Of a DNA stretch of 16,660 bases, positions 14,360 through 16,660 are shown in pieces. The stretch spans positions 1-16,660 of the forward strand of contig PIVW01000074.1 of assembly GCA_003353825.1 (NCBI GenBank), written 5' to 3'. Both the position numbers and the translations under genes were made by a program. Numbering within the stretch: the first letter of the stretch is position 1; each line of letters opens with the position of its first letter. The notes beneath the pieces were generated by a model, which was not told where the DNA came from, searched no databases, and worked only from the letters and a program-made list of their open reading frames with translations. Source of the stretch: Chloroflexota bacterium. GTDB taxonomy: Bacteria; Chloroflexota; Anaerolineae; J102.

Positions 14360-15076
14360 ATGTTGCTAAACGGACAACCTACGAATGAGAACGCGTTTGG
14401 AATCAGCCTGTCGCAGTCATCGCTGACATGGACATTGCAGCACTTGCTGATGGTCTCAGCCGTACCTGTCCTTCTCTTGTTGAGCCGTGTCCTGTACAGT
14501 GGACGCATCACCTACAGTTTTTTGCTTTGGAATCTGTTTCTAGCCTGGCTACCCCTGCTTCTTGCCTATCTCAGCCTGAGGTCGTTACCCCGCCGCCCTT
14601 TGTTTGCCCTGATAGCTGCCCTGGCCTGGTTAGCATTTTTCCCAAATGCGCCTTACATTCTCACCGACATCATGCATTTGCGATATGACGACGGCATCAC
14701 CGTGTTATTTGATGTGCTATTGCTCTTTACCTTTGCTATATCCGGCATCACGTTGGGATTTGTTTCATTGCAGTGGATGCAAGTGTCCGTGGCAAGACGC
14801 ATCGGTATGTGGTGGAGTCGTGGATTTGCCGTAATGGTTTTGGGGTTATCCGGTTTTGGTATCTATCTCGGCCGCTTTTTGCGCTGGAATAGCTGGGATA
14901 TCGTCACCAACCCTCTGTCCTTAGCCCAGGACATCTGGCCTCGCCTGATGCATCCTATCCAGCACTGGCATACTTGGGCGATGTCCGTGCTGTTTGCATT
15001 TGTCCTTATTTTTATCTACTACTTGCTGGTGATTCTGCCACGCATGGCTATGGGAGAGATGCTGGATGCAGAGTAG
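14360..15076 (+). CDS. DUF1361 multi-pass membrane protein
   Basis: A 238-residue membrane protein that I recognise as DUF1361. It has hydrophobic segments at about 27-43, 52-73, 81-96, 113-136, 155-172 and 207-226, i.e. six probable helices. Family-typical blocks are visible: FFPNAPYILTDIMHL (93-107), which follows a hydrophobic helix, and GIYLGRFLRWNSWDIV (167-182). No catalytic function is known to me for this family. The conserved polar/aromatic residues at helix ends (N96, Y99, D103, H106, R172, R175, W176, D180) suggest a transport or enzymatic site within the membrane, which is inference. It follows the partner-switching genes with a 184-base gap and might be independently expressed. 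A strong ribosome binding site sets the start at 14360. Confidence 0.85.
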   Translation: MLLNGQPTNENAFGISLSQSSLTWTLQHLLMVSAVPVLLLLSRVLYSGRITYSFLLWNLFLAWLPLLLAYLSLRSLPRRPLFALIAALAWLAFFPNAPYILTDIMHLRYDDGITVLFDVLLLFTFAISGITLGFVSLQWMQVSVARRIGMWWSRGFAVMVLGLSGFGIYLGRFLRWNSWDIVTNPLSLAQDIWPRLMHPIQHWHTWAMSVLFAFVLIFIYYLLVILPRMAMGEMLDAE

Positions 15077-15086
15077 ATGCAGAGTA
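15065..15086. repeat. 11-bp tandem duplication across the DUF1361 stop codon
   Basis: The word gatgcagagta occurs twice in a row (15065-15075 and 15076-15086). The TAG stop (15074-15076) spans the junction, so the second copy is untranslated. It looks like a recent slippage duplication without visible function. Confidence 0.85.
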
Positions 15087-15293
15087 GATTCAGTTGATCT
15101 AAGCTGAACAATGCCATATTCGAAAGCCGTGTTGTCTATCACTGTCGGCAATGTTCCATACCCTCATCCTCCACTTGTTTATACTGAGAGTTCTCAACGT
15201 GAAAAACAGATTCTTTGGGATTTCGTGTGGTTTTCATGTATCAGCTTGAATCGATGTCAACCCTACGAGGTCCGCTTGAACCAAAAACACTCT
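15087..15293. other. Gap of about 200 bases before the PPOX gene
   Basis: This stretch stays open in the frame of the downstream gene back to 15111, but the translation is not like the family and is rich in residues uncommon in the other proteins, so I treat it as non-coding. A possible -10 (TATACT, 15180-15185) has no good -35. It is followed by the short palindrome tgaga-gt-tctca. A promoter for the PPOX gene probably lies here, but I cannot place it firmly. Confidence 0.4.
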
Positions 15294-15298
15294 GGAGG
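15294..15298 (+). promoter_or_regulatory. Shine-Dalgarno sequence that decides the PPOX start
   Basis: GGAGG lies 10 bases before the ATG at 15309 but only 1 base before the in-frame ATG at 15300. That favours 15309, which also gives the family-typical N-terminus. Confidence 0.7.
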
Positions 15299-15308
15299 CA
15301 TGAACACC

Positions 15309-15749
15309 ATGTCCACTCTCATTCCAGATTCACATAAAGATCTTGTATCCGGAGGCGTCTACACAGTCTTCACAACTGTCTCACCCTCTGGTCAACCGGA
15401 AAACACCGTAGTTTGGTGTTCGTGGGATGGCGAAAACGTGCTCGTCAACACCACTGATGGGCGTCGTAAGGCCGAAAATATCAAAAAGAATCCCAAAGTG
15501 GCGGTACTCGCTATTGATACCAAGAACCCCTATCGCTGGATCGATGTTCGAGGTACCGTCGATAAGATCACCGAGGATACCGATCTCAGTAACATCAATC
15601 GCCATTGTTTTCTCTATACCGGGCAGGAAGAATACTATGGTTCAATCATGCCGGCCGAGGCCAATGGTACTGAGAAGCGACTGATCCTCCACATCAAACC
15701 GGAGCGTGTGGTTGCTTTCCCACCCGGGGTTGGGGATAAATCTCAGTAG
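15309..15749 (+). CDS. PPOX-class pyridoxamine 5'-phosphate oxidase-fold protein (F420/FMN-dependent)
   Basis: A 146-residue split-barrel flavin-fold protein. The pattern matches the small 'PPOX class F420-dependent' family: [53 protein letters not shown] (18-70, the two-strand hairpin and the GRRKxxNI cofactor-phosphate segment), then RWIDVRGTV (76-84) and the C-terminal strand [13 protein letters not shown]. Members bind F420, FMN or heme-related ligands and reduce small molecules; which cofactor is used here is unknown. The usual length is 130-150 residues. The gene is transcribed alone or after DUF1361 and converges on the HAD gene, separated by a hairpin. Confidence is high for the fold and moderate for the cofactor. 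Confidence 0.87.
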   Translation: MSTLIPDSHKDLVSGGVYTVFTTVSPSGQPENTVVWCSWDGENVLVNTTDGRRKAENIKKNPKVAVLAIDTKNPYRWIDVRGTVDKITEDTDLSNINRHCFLYTGQEEYYGSIMPAEANGTEKRLILHIKPERVVAFPPGVGDKSQ

Positions 15750-15794
15750 AGGCATTTTCGGATTGGAGACTGATTTATTTTTCCGAAAATGCCT
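15750..15794. terminator. Perfect 13-bp hairpin between convergent genes
   Basis: The arms aggcattttcgga (15750-15762) and tccgaaaatgcct (15782-15794) are fully complementary around a 19-base loop. The left arm starts immediately after the PPOX stop and the right arm ends on the last base of the HAD gene's stop codon. Its place between two converging genes suggests a shared bidirectional terminator. Neither strand has a T tract after the stem, so termination strength is uncertain. Confidence 0.65.
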
Positions 15795-16489
15795 TACAGA
15801 CTGAGCAATGGCGGTAATTCGGACAATCGCCTGATTTCAAAGCCAACATGCTGTCCGCTGTCGTTCGGTTTAGCAGCGGGATTAAACCAACAGGTGCCGA
15901 TACCATAGTTGTTGCCGCCACAGATGTCCGAGCTAAGACTGTCCCCTACGATCAGCACCGAGTCTTTTTTCGGCCAGCCCATTAGCTCAAACGCTTTCTC
16001 AAAAATCCTTACATCCGGTTTCGCTACACCCACTTCCTCTGAGATGATCACCGGATTAAAATGATGCCCGATCTCCGATCTTGCCAGGCGAGCGCGCTGC
16101 ACATCTTGCAGGCCATTGGTGATCAGGGCCACGCCGATCCGCCCTGCCAAAACATTCATGAGATCCTCGGCCCCCTCGATCAGTTGGGTTCCCGCTCCTA
16201 AATTCAGTAAATAGTGTTTGCTGAACCAGGCGGCGTCAAAATCGATAGCGATGGCCTGCGATAATAACTGGAAACGCTTGACTCGTAACACCTTCTGGCT
16301 GATCTTCCCCTGCTCGAAATCCCGCCATATCTGCCCATTGAGGCGGCGGTAGGGATCGAGATAGGTCGGTGAAAATGCCAGCTCGGCCTGCTCGAATGTG
16401 TATCGCAGGGCCCGACTCTCGGCAGCGTCATAATCAAATAGCGTGCCATCCGCGTCGAATAGCACCCACTCGTACTTTTGTGTTGTCAT
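15794..16489 (-). CDS. yjjG: HAD-superfamily phosphatase, YjjG-like nucleotidase
   Basis: A 231-residue haloacid dehalogenase-type hydrolase. Motif I is D12-A-D14-G-T-L-F (nucleophile D12, acid/base D14), motif II T124 in ALITNG, motif III K157 in GVAKPD and motif IV G182-D183-S-L-S-S-D188. A helical cap lies between motif I and II (about 22-95). The sequence DADGTLFDYDAAE and cap style fit YjjG-type noncanonical pyrimidine nucleotidases, which dephosphorylate nucleoside monophosphates; substrate is inferred. The frame is open 6 residues further to a GTG at 16507. The ATG at 16489 is preferred because the upstream gene ends at 16494, 4 bases away, and a purine-rich GAGAG lies just before. The symbol is by family resemblance only. 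Confidence 0.87.
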   Translation of the reverse strand: MTTQKYEWVLFDADGTLFDYDAAESRALRYTFEQAELAFSPTYLDPYRRLNGQIWRDFEQGKISQKVLRVKRFQLLSQAIAIDFDAAWFSKHYLLNLGAGTQLIEGAEDLMNVLAGRIGVALITNGLQDVQRARLARSEIGHHFNPVIISEEVGVAKPDVRIFEKAFELMGWPKKDSVLIVGDSLSSDICGGNNYGIGTCWFNPAAKPNDSGQHVGFEIRRLSELPPLLSL

Positions 16490-16493
16490 CCTC

Positions 16494-16660
16494 TCAACTC
16501 TCTGCACCGCATTGCAAGCTCCCTGCCAGTTCTTTGCAGCTTTGGATATTCTTTTCGATGCTCTTTTTCAACAACATCCTTTTCATGGTGGGACTCAATA
16601 TTTCCACCGGTAAAGCGCACAAAAGCACGAGTTCAGATATTTGAATGGATGGATGAAGAA
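16494..16660 (-). CDS. 3' end of an unidentified minus-strand gene, cut by the window edge
   Basis: On the minus strand one frame is open from the window edge for about 54 codons and ends with TGA at 16494-16496, 4 bases before the HAD gene's ATG. The readable C-terminus includes ISELVLLCALPVEILSP and ends MKRMLLKKSIEKNIQSCKEL followed by 11 residues. This is a hydrophobic strand or helix, then a basic amphipathic helix. The tight spacing suggests a two-gene operon with the HAD phosphatase. The ending recalls the C-terminal helix of small SRPBCC-type ligand-binding proteins, but this is a weak resemblance. It could instead begin at the internal ATG, giving a 30-residue peptide. The family is not assigned. 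Confidence 0.45.
   Translation of the reverse strand, partial: LHPSIQISELVLLCALPVEILSPTMKRMLLKKSIEKNIQSCKELAGSLQCGAES

Noticed and set aside
15111..15308. N-terminal extension of the PPOX protein.
   Set aside because: The translated stretch is not family-like, and the Shine-Dalgarno sequence at 15294-15298 points to 15309.

Overview
The window looks like a chromosomal segment of a free-living bacterium of roughly balanced GC content. My best guess is a member of the Chloroflexota (Anaerolineae/Caldilineae type). That is inferred from the mix of families: a large multi-GAF SpoIIE phosphatase, a TatD-polyprenyl synthetase pair, DUF1361, DUF6398, a PPOX-class oxidoreductase, and word-like intergenic repeats. 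No rRNA or other decisive taxonomic marker is present. Fourteen complete protein genes plus one gene cut by the right edge were recognised. No tRNA, rRNA, CRISPR array, transposase or prophage gene was seen, and no gap between genes exceeds 300 bases.

Left part (1-4526): an orphan MNT-type nucleotidyltransferase, then GDP-sugar genes. These are a GDP-4-keto-6-deoxymannose reductase (rmd), GDP-mannose 4,6-dehydratase (gmd), a small DUF6398 protein and a phosphohexomutase. Together they can make hexose-1-phosphate and convert GDP-mannose to GDP-D-rhamnose; the guanylyltransferase between these steps is not here.

Middle (4527-10386): a TatD-type metallo-hydrolase, a long-chain polyprenyl diphosphate synthase (lipid carrier), a GT2 and a GT4 glycosyltransferase (overlapping, so probably translationally coupled) and an O-antigen ligase/polymerase-like membrane protein. 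With the GDP-rhamnose genes this reads as a compact cell-surface polysaccharide locus. Three successive gaps here (4527-4623, 5428-5576, 6552-6693) are filled by repeat structures that differ in sequence but share a style: two long inverted repeats running almost to the next start codon, and one 15-bp tandem array.

Right part (10502-14175): a complete partner-switching set, namely a STAS-domain antagonist, an RsbW-like HATPase and a 939-residue protein with four GAF domains and a SpoIIE/PP2C phosphatase. No sigma factor is beside it, so its output is unknown. Then come a DUF1361 membrane protein, a PPOX-class (F420/flavin) protein and, convergent, a YjjG-like HAD phosphatase preceded by the 3' end of another minus-strand gene.

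Expression signals: two genes (rmd, and the O-antigen ligase-like gene) have good -10 elements so close to the ATG that the transcripts should be leaderless. Others (gmd, STAS, DUF1361, PPOX) have clear Shine-Dalgarno sequences. I found no convincingly new multi-gene system. The most unusual items are the start-codon-abutting repeats, the leaderless promoter pair and the sigma-less partner-switching module beside polysaccharide genes.
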